Positions 34,601-46,762 of a stretch of 64,000 bases of DNA are shown here, piece by piece. The stretch comes from Branchiostoma floridae. Its lineage: Eukaryota; Chordata; Leptocardii; Amphioxiformes; Branchiostomatidae. Location: the NCBI RefSeq assembly GCF_000003815.2, contig NC_049979.1:21656518-21720517 (forward strand). The letters are read 5' to 3'. Position numbers and translations under genes: made by a program. The first letter of the stretch is position 1, and the number at the start of each line of letters is the position of its first letter. A model generated the notes under the pieces. That model did not search any database. It was not told the DNA's origin and saw nothing but the letters and a program-made list of their open reading frames with translations.

Positions 34601-35339
34601 CTTCAGCAGGCCCCAATAGAGTGCCCTGGGCAAAAGCATTATACACCCTAGCTATAGAGTTAGATGAAAATAATTATCTAGCTTCGTTAAGGGACTACCT
34701 CTCAGATGGAACATAAAGTCAGATGAGCACCCCACCCCCACCCCCTCTGTGTCACCCCCGCCCCCTCTGTGTTTGAGGGGAGCCAGAAGTCGTTAAAAGG
34801 AACCAAGCAGACAGTAGGGGTGAGTGTAATTTTACACTCTGGACCTTTCGCAGTATGCACATACTGTACAAAACCTGTGTGTCACGCCAAACGGCAAAGA
34901 GAAGGTGCCACAACTTCACTTTACTTTTTGTGGTATAAATATACCGAGTTAGCTGGGGCGAAATTTCGAAAGAGAAGAATAAATAATGGTATGAGTACTG
35001 GTATTATTATCTGGTAAAATACCCAATTCAAATGTCGTTTTTTATATTATTTTTAGTTTAGAATAAGGTTCATTTGAACTTCAAAAGACAGCAACCATTA
35101 CCGGGTTAGTTTGGTTTATTCCGCTTTTTCTTACGTTTTGTAAATTGTAAACTGTAAATCTTGTTTGTACTCCTGTGACGATCTCTGCCGTGGTTATATT
35201 TTGGCACATTTTTTTGGTACCAAATGTAAACTGCTGTGTAAATGAAGGGGTAAATGCAAATAACACTAGAAAGGCCGACATTTGCTTGAGAGCAAATACA
35301 GCATATTTCAGCCATCTCCCTCATGCAACAATAGGCCTT
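31680..35339. other. No gene seen
   Basis: AT-rich. Noted: a mariner-TIR-like AGTCAAAAAGTAATGAACGC at 32137, the hairpin at 33869, and a small C-rich pair (CACCCCC...CCCCTCTGTGT) at 34727-34773. Confidence 0.5.
33869..33908. repeat. 15-bp-arm hairpin
   Basis: CCTGCCATAGGATAC and GTATCCTATGACAGG pair with one mismatch around a 10-base loop. Not followed by a T run; function unknown. Confidence 0.7.
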
Positions 35340-36075
35340 GAGGTCGTTGACCCCTTTGGCCATTGGAAAATGACCAAAAAAATCCCACATATATCATTTT
35401 AAAGTGGTCCATGCTAAAAATTATACATGGGTCATTTGAGTAAATATCTAGAGCACCCCTTTACCAATTTACGGGTCATTTGGTTGTAAATCGAGGGAAC
35501 AGGAGCCAAAAATGTCCAATTTTTGTAAAAAAATGGCCATAAAATCGCAAAATTAAGCATTTTATTGTATCGTATGGGAAAACTTTTCTTGACTATATAT
35601 ATAATTGTGCATATAATTGAAGGGCACTTTAATACCAAATTTCAGGTCATTTGGTTGTAAAACGAGGCTACAGGAGCCAAAAATGTCCTTTTTTGGTCAA
35701 AAAATGGCCAAAAATTGCAAAATTAAGCATTTTGTTGTACCGTATGCCAAATCTGTTATTGAATCTAGGTGAGCATATGATCAAGGCACCTCTGTACCAA
35801 ATTTCATGTCATTCGACTGTAATACCAGGGTACAGGAGCCCGAAATATACATAAAAATTGACAAAAACCTCAATAAAATCATTTTAAAGGCAGATATGAA
35901 AAAAATGACAAAAAAAACACCTAATGGTATTGGCTTACTCTACCCTTGTGCCAAATTTCAAGTCAATCGGTCCAGGAACGGCGGAGTTGATTCGATTTGA
36001 AGATTGACAGGAGAAAGAAAGAAAGAAACATTACGAATACAATATATTTCACCATACCTATGGTATGGCTGAAAT
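35340..36075 (+). repeat. Diverged 155-170-bp tandem repeat ending in a palindrome
   Basis: The landmark ACCAAATTTCAgGTCATTtGG recurs at 35463, 35634, 35796 and (diverged) 35950. Between landmarks ACAGGAGCCaAAAATgtcC and GCAAAATTAAGCATTtTgTT also repeat. The array closes with GGAACGGCGGAGTTGATTCG, a GAAA run and the palindrome CCATACCTATGGTATGG (36052-36068). Small open frames here reflect the repeat unit. Confidence 0.8.
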
Positions 36076-37663
36076 ATAATTAGGAGTACTGTGAACACTT
36101 GCGCTTTAAAAGGGATTATAGCAGGGCCGCCATGTTAAAGCTTTAGATCGCATCGTGCAAGGGTATTATGGCATACCATATGCCTATAGGCATATTGCTA
36201 GGAGTGAGCATAAAAACTGCTTTATGGGCGCCGCAACACCAATTCCGAGATGGTTTATGACAGCACATATTGCAGGTAATAACCATTCGCATCAACTCCA
36301 GGTTCTAATTTTGAAATTGCTTTCGCGTTTTAATATTTCTCAATGGCCAATTTTGAAGGAGCCTACAAGGAGGTGTGGCAACTGTATTACACAAATATAG
36401 CCATAATTGCGGGCAGACCGATGCCTTTACTACATAACTGCATGACCAGGCCTAGGAAAAACATTGCTCTATTCCGTGTTGCCCCATCGACACTAGCAAC
36501 ATCCTGCTAACCCGAACCTTTCTGCGACGACCAATGACAAGGGTATGCGGTGATGAGTAATAATTAAGTTGTCTATTTTTATATTCATAAAACATGATGT
36601 TGAGGATAGTATTGTCATAATACATTTTACCCACGTAGTTATGCTATTTATGGACAACTTTGACATTATCATCATCATATCGTTCCGTGCCAGTACTGTA
36701 GGCCATGGACTTCGCATTTACCTCTAGCTCTAGCAGGTCCCGATTGTAGGTGTTGGGGCCCAATACGCAGTTCCGTGTAATGTGTAACATAGTTTGGCGA
36801 CTTTGAAAGAAACTGAGACTCTTTAGTTACCGACCGTATTTTTCATGACCGTAATCGAAAACAAGTCTTTGATTCCCCGCACCTTTCTTTTATTTATTTC
36901 TTGGTCCTGAATTACACATGTCGATAGATGATGATGATGATGATCTTGATGGTGATTTGTACATCATAAATCATGTTCTTCGTTCACGATGGTAAAACTT
37001 CGCTCTAAAACTTCCAGACGTCTATCTGGGGTTTTTGAAATACGAACCGAGGGACCACGCGGGAGTTCAGGTAATCTAACAGCGGGAAGTCAACCCTAGC
37101 AACGTGGTTGCTTTAGGGATTCTTTTAACCCTCTAGAGACGACCGGCAGTTTACTAAATGATAGGAAAACAGAATGGCTTATACTTTTTTTCAGAAGTTC
37201 AGTTGACGAATGGCAGCATTGTGAGGGGTACTACTGGTACGAGTGATTCATGTGAAATGCAGTACTCCCGATTGCTGCGTACACCAACAATTACGGCAAG
37301 GTAATACGTCCCTCGAATTGGTTCTATGACAAATAGTTTCCATGCAACAATTGTGATCATAACATCACGCAAGGTGCATGTACATCTGGCGATGGCATCA
37401 GGTCATAGCATATAATTGCCATGTGCATTCAGGGCTTGTCGTTATTACCTTCGGGACGAAGGTCAGTGACCCCCACCAGGAGCACTGTTTTTGTCTGTGT
37501 TTGTGTGTTCGTGCGTGTAACTCAAGATCCTGTTGATGCATGCGTTTGAAGTTTGCCTTGCAAGTAGTTGGTGAGGATTGGGAAACATTTTGTACACTGT
37601 AACCGTATTTCAAAAAATTCAAATGGAATTCCCACCTTAAAGGTACACTACTATATATTTTAT
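36076..37663. other. No gene seen
   Basis: One palindromic patch (CATATGCCTATAGGCATAT, 36177) and an ATG microsatellite. No exon recognised. Confidence 0.5.
36927..36944 (+). repeat. ATG trinucleotide microsatellite
   Basis: Six units of GATGAT-type repeat. Confidence 0.9.
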
Positions 37664-37764
37664 TATGTTCGATACAGGTGTTCCGGACCGTGTGATAAAA
37701 AGCTGTATCACACAGGCTTCGAAGTTTTATCACACAGGCTTCCATCGAATATTTCGAACATAAT
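37664..37764. repeat. Nested palindromic repeat
   Basis: Outer arms ATTATGTTCGA (37664-37674) and TCGAACATAAT (37754-37764) are exact complements. Inside, GTGTGATA and TATCACAC form a second hairpin, and TATCACACAGGCTTC and TTATCACACAGGCTTC form a direct pair. This may be a small foldback element. Confidence 0.6.
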
Positions 37765-37868
37765 CTGCGCACGCCAGTGTGGCGCGGTCGAAAATTCAAG
37801 TACCTGATTCTGATGTTGGAACATGTTGTAACAATGTTTGTTCGATGGCACAATTTTTTTTCAACTTC

Positions 37869-37898
37869 TATTTATTTATTTATTTATTTATTTATTTC
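37869..37898 (+). repeat. TTTA microsatellite
   Basis: About seven units of TTTA. Confidence 0.95.
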
Positions 37899-38942
37899 GT
37901 ATCGAAACATGTGTTTTCTCAAATAAAATTTATTCGGCCGTCGGGCGATCCAACCCGCGGTCGGGCTGGTACCTCGGGTGATACGGAATACACCGTGTTG
38001 TATTCTATATTTAGATTACCTGTTGGCAGTCTAACGGTAGCCTGTGTTATACAATCTGGGGCAAAATAGCTACTTTTTAATTAAGCAGAGGTAGTAAGGC
38101 CCCGGAGGTTAGGTTGTTGCCTAATGTTATCATCAATAACAACCCGAACATGGTTGAAAACAGCTTTCAAAGAAACCGTCATTTCTAGTAATTTAGTAGG
38201 TACCAAGCACCCTAGCACATACAGCAAACGCCATGATTTATTGACGGAGGTTTGTTTCCAACGGATTCTTGTTCCATGTTCCACATGGCATATTTACGTG
38301 TCACTTCTCTATGTTGTATTGGTTATGTGTGATTGGATATTACACACGGTTGATGAGCATATCGATCGTGACCTGGTCAGTAGAACACACACTATGTCTC
38401 GCCCTACTGCCTCAAGCTAACCCCTCCAAGTATTATAAGGGTCAACCTTACATATTTCGTCTCAATTGCCACGAAATATCATTGACTTTCATTTTACCCT
38501 TGTGTATTGGTATGTTTTTAAAATTGGTAATATACCGTGATATTTTGTCGTTAGCACTGTTTGATAATGTTCATTATTCTTCATTAGACCACGACGGAAT
38601 CGGGTCGGTGATAATGACGGAGAAGGTGAAAAATCCATGTAGTGAGTGACCAATCACATGGGGTTGAAGTCATTACAACAGCATCAAATTCTACACATTA
38701 CAAATTCCATTACTCACAGCGGCAGAGAAACTTTGGAGAGAAAGCTTTACGCGGAGAAGTAGCATTAACAGTTGTAAATTGTGGCTTAGCCGACTGGAGT
38801 CACACTTACAGCTCCTCGTTATTACATCAGTGCTACTAATCGTTTGTCTGCCCACGCAAAGATCGATCACATGCTGTGGTCAACTTTAATGTAAGCAAAA
38901 CTGATTGTAGACATGCACAAAAGCCTCCACCCAACCAGACGA

Positions 38943-39110
38943 CAATCACGCTGTGACCTCGCTACGACCTATATTGAGTTTGTGAAACCCTTGCCATCAT
39001 AATTAGAATAGCATGCAAATGTATATGTATTTATTACCAAAAAGTCAATAAAACACACAAAACATGATAAGATCGTTTTATCCATGATGTTTGTTGAGAG
39101 ATCTAGTCTA
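38943..39110 (+). repeat. Partial copy of the 2166-2412 element family
   Basis: Left-type iterons GCTGTGACCTC GCTACGACCT sit at an 11-bp step (38954, 38965). The core that follows, AAACCCTTGCC...GCATGCAAATGTA, parallels 2223-2265 closely. No right iteron array follows, so the copy appears truncated. Confidence 0.5.
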
Positions 39111-39344
39111 GATTTAACTGGGGTGTTAGGAAATTGATACAAACAGTGCGAATCACTAATATAAACCACCTCAACGGGAGACTTTTGACAGATTCACAAG
39201 ATACCCTTAACTACTGAAACTCACTCTTAAAGAGTTTAATGCTACCACCAGACAAGCGTGTGGTCCGAATCTGTCCTCTTTTGAGAGATCATTTAAACGA
39301 CCAGAATAAACGAACACGGCCCATTCATTCATTCAACCAAATAC

Positions 39345-39400
39345 CATGTATACAGGTGTAAGGGTGTAATATTCATGTATACCGGTGTAAGGATATAGAG
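39345..39400 (+). repeat. 29-bp tandem pair
   Basis: CATGTATACAGGTGTAAGG at 39345 and CATGTATACCGGTGTAAGG at 39374. Confidence 0.8.
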
Positions 39401-39415
39401 TTAATGCGAACGCCA

Positions 39416-39465
39416 ATCAGTTATAAATGTATGGCAGATTACATAGGGTAGGCAGTTATGTGACT
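39416..39465 (+). repeat. Dispersed repeat, copy 1
   Basis: ATCAGTTATAAATGTATGGC through GGTAGGCAGTTATGTG; a second copy lies at 40287-40338. Confidence 0.65.
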
Positions 39466-42397
39466 ACCGGCAGTAACTTTGTTGTAGCATGTTGCCTGAC
39501 CCATCTTTTCTCTGATGCACCCAATGAAAAACAAATAGCAGGTTGTTTTGAGTATTTCGTTGATAAACAAAGGCGACGGAATCGGAATTAAAATGCTAAT
39601 TTTAATATTTATATTTAAAATTTTTATCAACAAACAGTGTTGATAAACAAACTTTAAGTTTTAAACAAATAGGCGAGCTTTCCGATCACAGTACATATGG
39701 CCACAATACATAAGTAACACAGGCTTCTCTACAACCATGAAGCTGCATTTTAAACATGGGCTTTTGACAAAAACAAATTAAAAATCCATGTAGATAAAAA
39801 GAGCCATCTACCTATATGCAGAAATGTTGAAAAAGGTAATACAATCATGGCTATTCAATTTCTAAATTGACATATTCCCCTTGGAAATTCAAAATACATT
39901 GCAATCTCCCAAGACATTTGCAGCAGGTTGCTGTATTCAGCATCGGCTTCACTCATTTCAAGAAAATATATAATAGGTTCATCTCATGCTAGACTGACCA
40001 TACGGTTCAGTAATCTTATCTTACAGCTGTTGTCTAAACCATTTGAATACTATCCACACGCTCATGATGGGATATACCTGCTCTTACCTAGCCAAACGGT
40101 ATGCTGCCCTGTCAGAGGTGACAGTCGTGTCAGTCTGCAGGCACAACGAAAGGTCGACTTTTCTCCTAAACGGATGCATACGTCTTCATACAAGACGCCA
40201 TTCGTCGTAAACTTTAACCTCTCCCGTGTTACTCAACATTAGAGGAACCACATATCTCCGTCTATTCTGATAAAACAACAACGGGGCATCTGTTATAAAT
40301 GTACGGCAGGTAGGCAGGTAGGAAGTTGTGTGGGTAAGCTTGCATTCGCTAGGTGGGAAGGTTGTTTAGGTTAACTAGTGCTTGCACTATCATTGCCTAT
40401 ATCTTAATAGAAATTACGTTTTTAGTCTTACGAAATAAATATCTAATACGCATTTATTGGCTGCATTACAAACACCTGTGCTACGTGCAATGATGTAAAT
40501 TTCAAAGGGGAATAGGTATATACGGGAAATGGCAAGGGAATACAAATAAATCCATACGCATTAAAAGTTCACAACATCTTCTTTCAACGTTGACCATAAT
40601 GGCCAGACGTACCTTCCTATCGGCGTCATTATACTTGCTGATAAAATGCTATTGCTGCACACTTAAAATCACGCGTTGCCCTTCCCCTACTAAGTACCAA
40701 AGATTCAAGAAACACAATATCCTAACGCTTTGCTCATGAACACATCGATTGTGTTTTTTAAGATGAATCACCACCTGTCTCTGCGGCTCGATTATGCATA
40801 CAAAACTATAATGACAGAGCCGATGATTTCTTCATTTGTGATAAGATTCTTATATCATAGAGATCTGCAGTTGTATTGAATATCGATAAACGTATTAAAT
40901 GCTTTACAGGTGTGAGTTTGTATTGACCCTTACAACACATGTACTGAATAGGATTAACGTTATAACACGAACTTCAAACGTATTTGCAAATTCGCATACC
41001 CAATGACGTCTTGCAAACAAAGCAAAACAATTGCATATAAGTAAGAATGAAGGCATAAGAATCAAAATTCAAATAACAGCTATTCTAAATCTATTTCTGA
41101 TATTAGGCTTTTTGAAGGAGTTCGCTTCTTTTGGTAAATGAATTGTCAGGTGTTTTAGTAGATAAATGGGTTGGATTGAACAGGACGGATGCAACGGTGT
41201 TTTCGGATGAAACCGTGGAAGAACATTTGTCCATCGCGAATAACCAAGAGAATTTACTGCCGGCACGATGTCTCTCACCGAATTGCACGATTTTGTTCCC
41301 TTGGCATTGAGCGGCAAATAGTTTGTAAACATTGCTTTTCAATTTAGTTTGCTGGCGGAAAAATCATTTTGTAGAGTACATTTTGCTAGCAACGACACAA
41401 TTTTCAATATGTTGGCATGTCGTTAATAACCAAATATAGAAACAAGATGGGAAAATTCTTCATCGCACACTAATGTCAACATTTTTTATCCCGTATCCGT
41501 ACGTTTCCAACAACTATGATTTGCTTTGATTCTACAGCATAGAATCATATCATATATGTACATACGTCATAGGACATAGAGCTATCCATACACGGTGTCA
41601 ATCTTTTATGGGCTTGATGATTTCGTTCATTTGTATGTAGATATTACTCCTGTTTAAAAGTACCAGAAATTATGGCAAGTAGATATTTTGACCACGTTGT
41701 TGACAATAAGGTCTTTGCTACACGTGGTTCACAAACTAATGAAAAAGTCATTATCATCCAAAAGAGTAATTAGATGACTGTACGAAATGATGCAAAATAG
41801 TTTCTGAATTTTTTTGCCCAACTGGCTGATATGGCTTCATATTAATGTGGTACTTTTACATCGCCATTTTCGTGCTATAACGATAGAATTGCCATTAACA
41901 GGCAGAGATAATTGAATCATTGGATTCGAAACCATATCTTATGGGATTGTACTCAGAAGATGTTCAGAGCAGAGCCAAGCTCTAATATTGGAAACATATC
42001 GGTGGTTTTCAGCACTGTCTCATTTCAAGCACATCGCCATCAATTACGAATCCATTGGCTCATTGATAGGTTTATTTTTGAACAACATCTGCCCGTTCCT
42101 TCAGCATGCACCACTGGTTACAGTTTCCGAAATGTTATCCAGCACAACCACGCGTCGGTACTGTCGTATTAGGTATTAGTAAAATACCATTTCATGCAGA
42201 AATATCACTTCAGCGGTTTTAGCTCAATCGTACATGTATATCATATGAATGGATGTGAGCTGCTCGCATACTCGTGCATGCGTGCGTTTTGTTGATGAAA
42301 AACACCCATCATGATCTCTACAAAAATCGAAGATCTCATTCCTCCGTGAAATATTGTATTTTCCTAATTTATTGTTTAATCGCGAGGCTTTCATCGA
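39466..42397. other. No gene seen
   Basis: AT-rich. A short minus segment around 40090-40165 has acceptor- and donor-like edges (CTGCAG, CTAG|GTAAGA) but is only about 50 bp. Confidence 0.45.
40287..40338 (+). repeat. Dispersed repeat, copy 2
   Basis: ATCTGTTATAAATGTACGGC through GGTAGGAAGTTGTGTG; diverged copy of 39416-39465. Confidence 0.65.
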
Positions 42398-42497
42398 NNN
42401 NNNNNNNNNNNNNNNNNNNNNNNNNNNNNNNNNNNNNNNNNNNNNNNNNNNNNNNNNNNNNNNNNNNNNNNNNNNNNNNNNNNNNNNNNNNNNNNNN
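42398..42497. other. Assembly gap, 100 N
   Basis: Exactly 100 N, the convention for a scaffold gap of unknown length. Two predicted frames run through it and are artefacts. Confidence 0.99.
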
Positions 42498-42662
42498 GTT
42501 ATGAAGGCGAGTAATACTCTGAAGTACATCGTTCTTTGATGTTCGAGCTGGTGTCTAATTAAAGCAAGATAGTCGACAGTAGTCATTTTTTCGCGGGTTA
42601 GATATTTTACGGGTGGAATACGAACGTATGCGAAAACTATTATGACGTAGATTTAGTCGCAT

Positions 42663-42769
42663 GCATACATACATACATACATACATACATACATACATAC
42701 ATACATACATACATACATGCATACATACATACATACATACATACATACATACATACATACATACATGCA

Positions 42770-42799
<30 letters not shown>
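42663..42799 (+). repeat. CATA/ATAC tetranucleotide microsatellite
   Basis: About 34 units of CATA, interrupted twice by CATGCATA, then a short variant tail. Long frames on both strands here read only cyclic Tyr/Met/Cys/Val or His/Thr/Tyr/Ile repeats and are not genes. Confidence 0.97.
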
Positions 42800-42800
<1 letters not shown>

Positions 42801-42801
<1 letters not shown>

Positions 42802-44029
42802 GACAAACACTCATACATACATGCAAATAATTTTCATGTCTAAGATAACAACACATGAAGACGACTACGATAAAGTACATATGACACCTGCAAGTGTATC
42901 CAACTATCATATTCTCCTCCGGATTGCCAGTTGTACCATCAACTATGTGACTCAAAACCGGAGCCAAGGGCTTATAAATCCCACATGATGTGAGATTTGA
43001 TAAGATAGTCCGTTAACACCTTTACTGGCGTATTATTGGTCCTGCCGGCATTATATCTATAGTGCTGATTATGATGTCGTTTGTCATCTCTCTGCTGTCC
43101 TTTCAGTCAACTTACGCTTCTTGACGTTTGGGTACTTACAATTGTAATGTAGTCCCTGAGGCGAGTAGCACAGTGTTATTTCCTCAGTTCTATACAACAT
43201 TTCATACCACTCATAACTTTACATTCACTTTGTCATGTTATGTGGAATGTCGGAGTTTTTAACTGGCAGTTAGAAGCCCAAAATGGGAAGGTTTTTCATA
43301 ACCATTGGTATTGGCAGCATTTTATTTTTATAGATTGTCCAAATCAAACTGGAACTTTCGTGACAAATTCTACGGATAAACCTCTTCAATGGCTCGATAT
43401 ATGTGGCGTTGCCTTATCCTTAAGAAATCAAATAAATGCCGCCAGGTGCATAAATCCCAACGATTCCACACACAATCTCTGCAAGATACTAAATTCCCGG
43501 CAGTCCTGCCATATGTAAACAGGTTTAAAATAGAATCTAGTGGTGCCATTCAGGCGAAAACACGACTGTAGGTACAGGAATATGTTGTCTGTTGTAACCA
43601 TGCATGCAAACGTCGAGAACAACGAGATTTAACTAACAGTTGTATAAAGCATCGTGTACCTACCAGTGACGTCATACATGTTTTCTCTTCCGCAGACTCT
43701 GGTGACTGGCTAACTGTATATACTCCACATAAGGAAGCGTAGCAACATCTTTTTCACGCCCTTAACATTTCCTCCAAAACTCTTGAGGTATTTCTAGCAT
43801 TAGACACTTTTATAACGTACTTTGTCTGCGTGCCTGCCGAGCGTTGAGGCACCATAGATAACGCGTTCATCGTTCTATCCATCACTCCGAGAGATACCTC
43901 GACTCATGCCGAATTCTATTACACACCTGCTTAGACCGGGAGGGAAGCAAGCATTACTCATTGAACCTGAACATTACGGTCGTCACCATCCCTGTTTGGT
44001 GTTAGTTCCACCAGAGATGCTGTGCTAAG
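42801..44029. other. No gene seen
   Basis: A 92-codon plus frame (43240-43518) has no splice support and an unremarkable product. Confidence 0.45.
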
Positions 44030-44670
44030 GGATCTGGCAAGCTCGTTAGGGGGTCTCTATCCGTCACGAGATTACGACCTGGCGCTCTCACATTCCCGCC
44101 TTCTCGACTAATCAATGTAATCGTGGGGAGGAGCGCTGCAATGGTGCTTGAAGTGTGCGGTATGACGTGCTTCATAACATGCAGTGAATCACACTCTTGC
44201 ATGGTCCAAGTTGAGTGTATATTCTTGCATGCAATTTCCTTTCATGCGTTAGGTCTAGCCTCAACATTGTAATATTGGGGCGGGAGCAAGGAATGAATGA
44301 GGCGCTTCATAACAAAGAGTTATATTCTTGTTTCAAGCCAAGTCTATATCCACACGAGTTCCTGTCCTGGATCTGGTCTCGCCCACACATTTTCATCGCT
44401 GGGAGGAGTGCTTCAAATGTGATACTATAGTAATAAATTGTACGAAATGAGACGGTTCATAACCTTCAGTTACTAACACTCTTGTTTCGTGCCAAGTCTA
44501 TATCCACGCAAGTTCCTGTCATGCGTTTCTTCTCGCCTACACATTGTAATCTTGGGGAGGAGTGCTTCAACGACGTTTCAAGTGTACGATAAGAGAATGT
44601 TCATAATGTTCAGTGAACTACACTCTTGTTTTAAGTCTATGTCTTTGCGATTTCCTGCCATGGTCTCCTA
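44030..44670 (+). repeat. Diverged tandem repeat, units of about 125-155 bp
   Basis: At least four units share GTCTATATCCaCrcrAGTTCCTGTC, TCTCGCCyACACATTgTAAT and TTGGGGAGGAGTGCTTCAA-like blocks. The GGGGAGGAG landmark lies near 44124, 44277, 44401 and 44555. Each unit also carries a TTCATAA..TTCAGT...ACACTCTTG block. Frames in it are incidental. Confidence 0.75.
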
Positions 44671-45143
44671 GTGTGCATCTGGAGCCACACAGATAAAGAG
44701 GTGCTGATTGCACTACTGTCATGATAAGCTGTAACTGGCTCCACACGGATGTAGACAATCCTTTTCTACACAAGCCTATCATTAAACCTCGCAGTCTATC
44801 AGCTGTGTAATGAGATCCTGCTTTCACAGGGAGACTGGAAGTCGCTGGAAATGGGCTTATTGTTCTGCTGTATGAGGCATTCATGGGCATTGTGTATGCG
44901 GAGGCAGATAGCTAACGTCGTCTCTCGGATTTCTCTCCCATTGAATGCAGGGCGCAGCGGATAAAAACGTGTCAAGCGGAATTCATGGCTACATCCCCTC
45001 AGATCACAACGTACTTTCATGAGGAAGTGACATCAGCCTACTTTTGGATATTCGGATACATATATTTTTCCTATGTACTGGCACTGCAAAACTCCGTCCT
45101 TCCCCAAAACGACGACTATACAGAGACCAAAATCTGATTTGTG

Positions 45144-45310
45144 TTATTGATAATTGAAAAATGATGCAAAATGTAAATGTATGTTTAAAAGACCACAAAT
45201 AAAATACACTAAACATAAAAAATTGTCTTTATCTTGGACATTCGTCGAGCGATCTGCCAAATGTTTGGCTGTCAACCGGGCGCATCCTCCATTGGAAAGG
45301 GTCCGGATCC
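45144..45310 (+). repeat. Core-only copy of the 2166-2412 element family
   Basis: ATTGAAAAATGATGCAAAAT and the following GTAAATGTATGTTTAAAAGA align with the core at 2239-2281. The distal part GAGCGATCTGCCAAATGTTT matches, in reverse complement, the segment near 1808-1822. No iteron ends are seen. Confidence 0.4.
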
Positions 45311-45404
45311 GTGGAATTATGCAGCTTGATTTCTCTTGTACGGTATGCAAGTTTAAAGACCTGTTATGGATTTTTCAGCGCGAATCTGATCAAAGATCTA
45401 CGAT

Positions 45405-45675
45405 TACATTGAATAAAACGTAAATGTAGACGATAGTAGTTCAGATTTACAGGGGACGTTTACAAGAACTGAATTGACAACTGGACGAGTCAATAGTGGC
45501 GAAGAAATACAGCATGTATGGTGTGATAAGAAATAAGATCACGTTGAATAAAACGCAAATGTAGACGACGGTAGTTCACATTTACAGGGGACGTTTACAA
45601 GAAGTGAATTGACAACTGGACGAGTTAATAGTGGCAAAGAATTACGGCATGTACTGTATGATGTGTTGAGAAATA
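45405..45675 (+). repeat. 135-bp tandem duplication
   Basis: TTGAATAAAACGTAAATGTA at 45409 recurs with one change at 45544. The shared part includes TTTACAGGGGACGTTTACAA and TTGACAACTGGACGAGT. Several substitutions and a small insertion near the end show it is older than the 30435 duplication. Confidence 0.88.
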
Positions 45676-45696
45676 AAACGCTATAGAATTGGCATT

Positions 45697-45808
45697 AGGA
45701 ATATACGATAACTTTCCATCAACTAAATGGTCCGACAGATATATATGGATGTAACTCACACAGGCTTTGGGACCTGTGAAATAGATATTTTTATACCTAA
45801 CTATATGT
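45697..45808 (+). repeat. Direct repeat, first copy
   Basis: About 110 bp from AGGAATATACGATAAC through GGTCCGACAGATATATATGG to TTATACCTAACTA. It recurs at 46454-46562 with roughly ten differences, including a short deletion. Confidence 0.88.
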
Positions 45809-46453
45809 ATAACAGGATGTGATCTGTATAACCTGCAGATATTTTCTGGCATTTGACAACGAAATATTACACGACAGAGTGTGTTTTTGTAAAGAAAAAC
45901 AAATATATGAACTGAAGTATGAAACCAACATATGTCTTAAGTTACAAAAACGTCCTAGAAATATTTTTCTAATCTTACGGAAAGACATGGTATCAATGTC
46001 AATTGCCTTTATTTTGCATGAGGACTTTTTTGTATCAACGTTGTTTAGCAATTAAGTCGAAAGTCAGATTGCCGGGCAATTTTGATTATGGCATAAGCCT
46101 ATCAAATATGAGGTTACTGGGGTAGGAAATGACTGCTCTTATGGACCTGTCATTGTATATCACTGACAGTTAGACTGAGAAACACGTGACTACCATCGAT
46201 TGACCTATTTTGTACCGGAGGAATTTTTACAATAAAGGGACTGGCGTTCCCTTTGACCAAACTGAGTTCCCAAGACGCTGCTCCATGTTATTACACACTT
46301 CTATATGTTATTACACACATGGTTACTATTACGTGAAGCAGCCATTCTACTCCACGTCCGCTAAATGGAATCGGCCATGGTCGAATCACTGTAAGATTAG
46401 CAAAAGTCTCCGCCAACTGAATTTACATCTTAAGAAGTGTGCAAGCACATATT

Positions 46454-46562
46454 AAGAATATACGATAACATCCCATCAACTAAAAGGTCCGACAGATATA
46501 TATGGATGCAACTCAGGCTTTGGGACCTGTGAAACAGACATAATTATACCTAACTACATATA
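46454..46562 (+). repeat. Direct repeat, second copy
   Basis: Second copy of 45697-45808, about 650 bp further on. It lacks four bases in the ACTCACACAGG part of the first copy. Confidence 0.88.
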
Positions 46563-46748
46563 TTTTGTTCTAGTAAAGGCAACCTAAGCAATATCAGAGC
46601 CTTACAAGTGGAAATATTCTGAATAAGACAATTTGACATTGACATCTACTGCACCATATTCTCACGGTAACATCATTTTTTTCATACTGGGTGGTTTAAA
46701 ATGGCGCAGAAACAATTAATCTTCACGAAAAGGTCTTAAATATTGCAG

Positions 46749-46762
46749 CCCCCCCCCCCCCC
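46749..46762 (+). repeat. Poly-C run, 14 bases
   Basis: Fourteen consecutive C; length is prone to sequencing error. Confidence 0.9.

Noticed and set aside
41069-41342. Overlapping 79-87-codon minus frames
   Set aside because: Two overlapping frames of equal quality, no splice signals and no recognisable motif.
42224-42586. Frames crossing the run of N
   Set aside because: The open frame is an artefact of unknown bases.
42653-42967. Frames of about 60-104 codons in the CATA region
   Set aside because: They read through a tetranucleotide repeat, which stays open in every frame.
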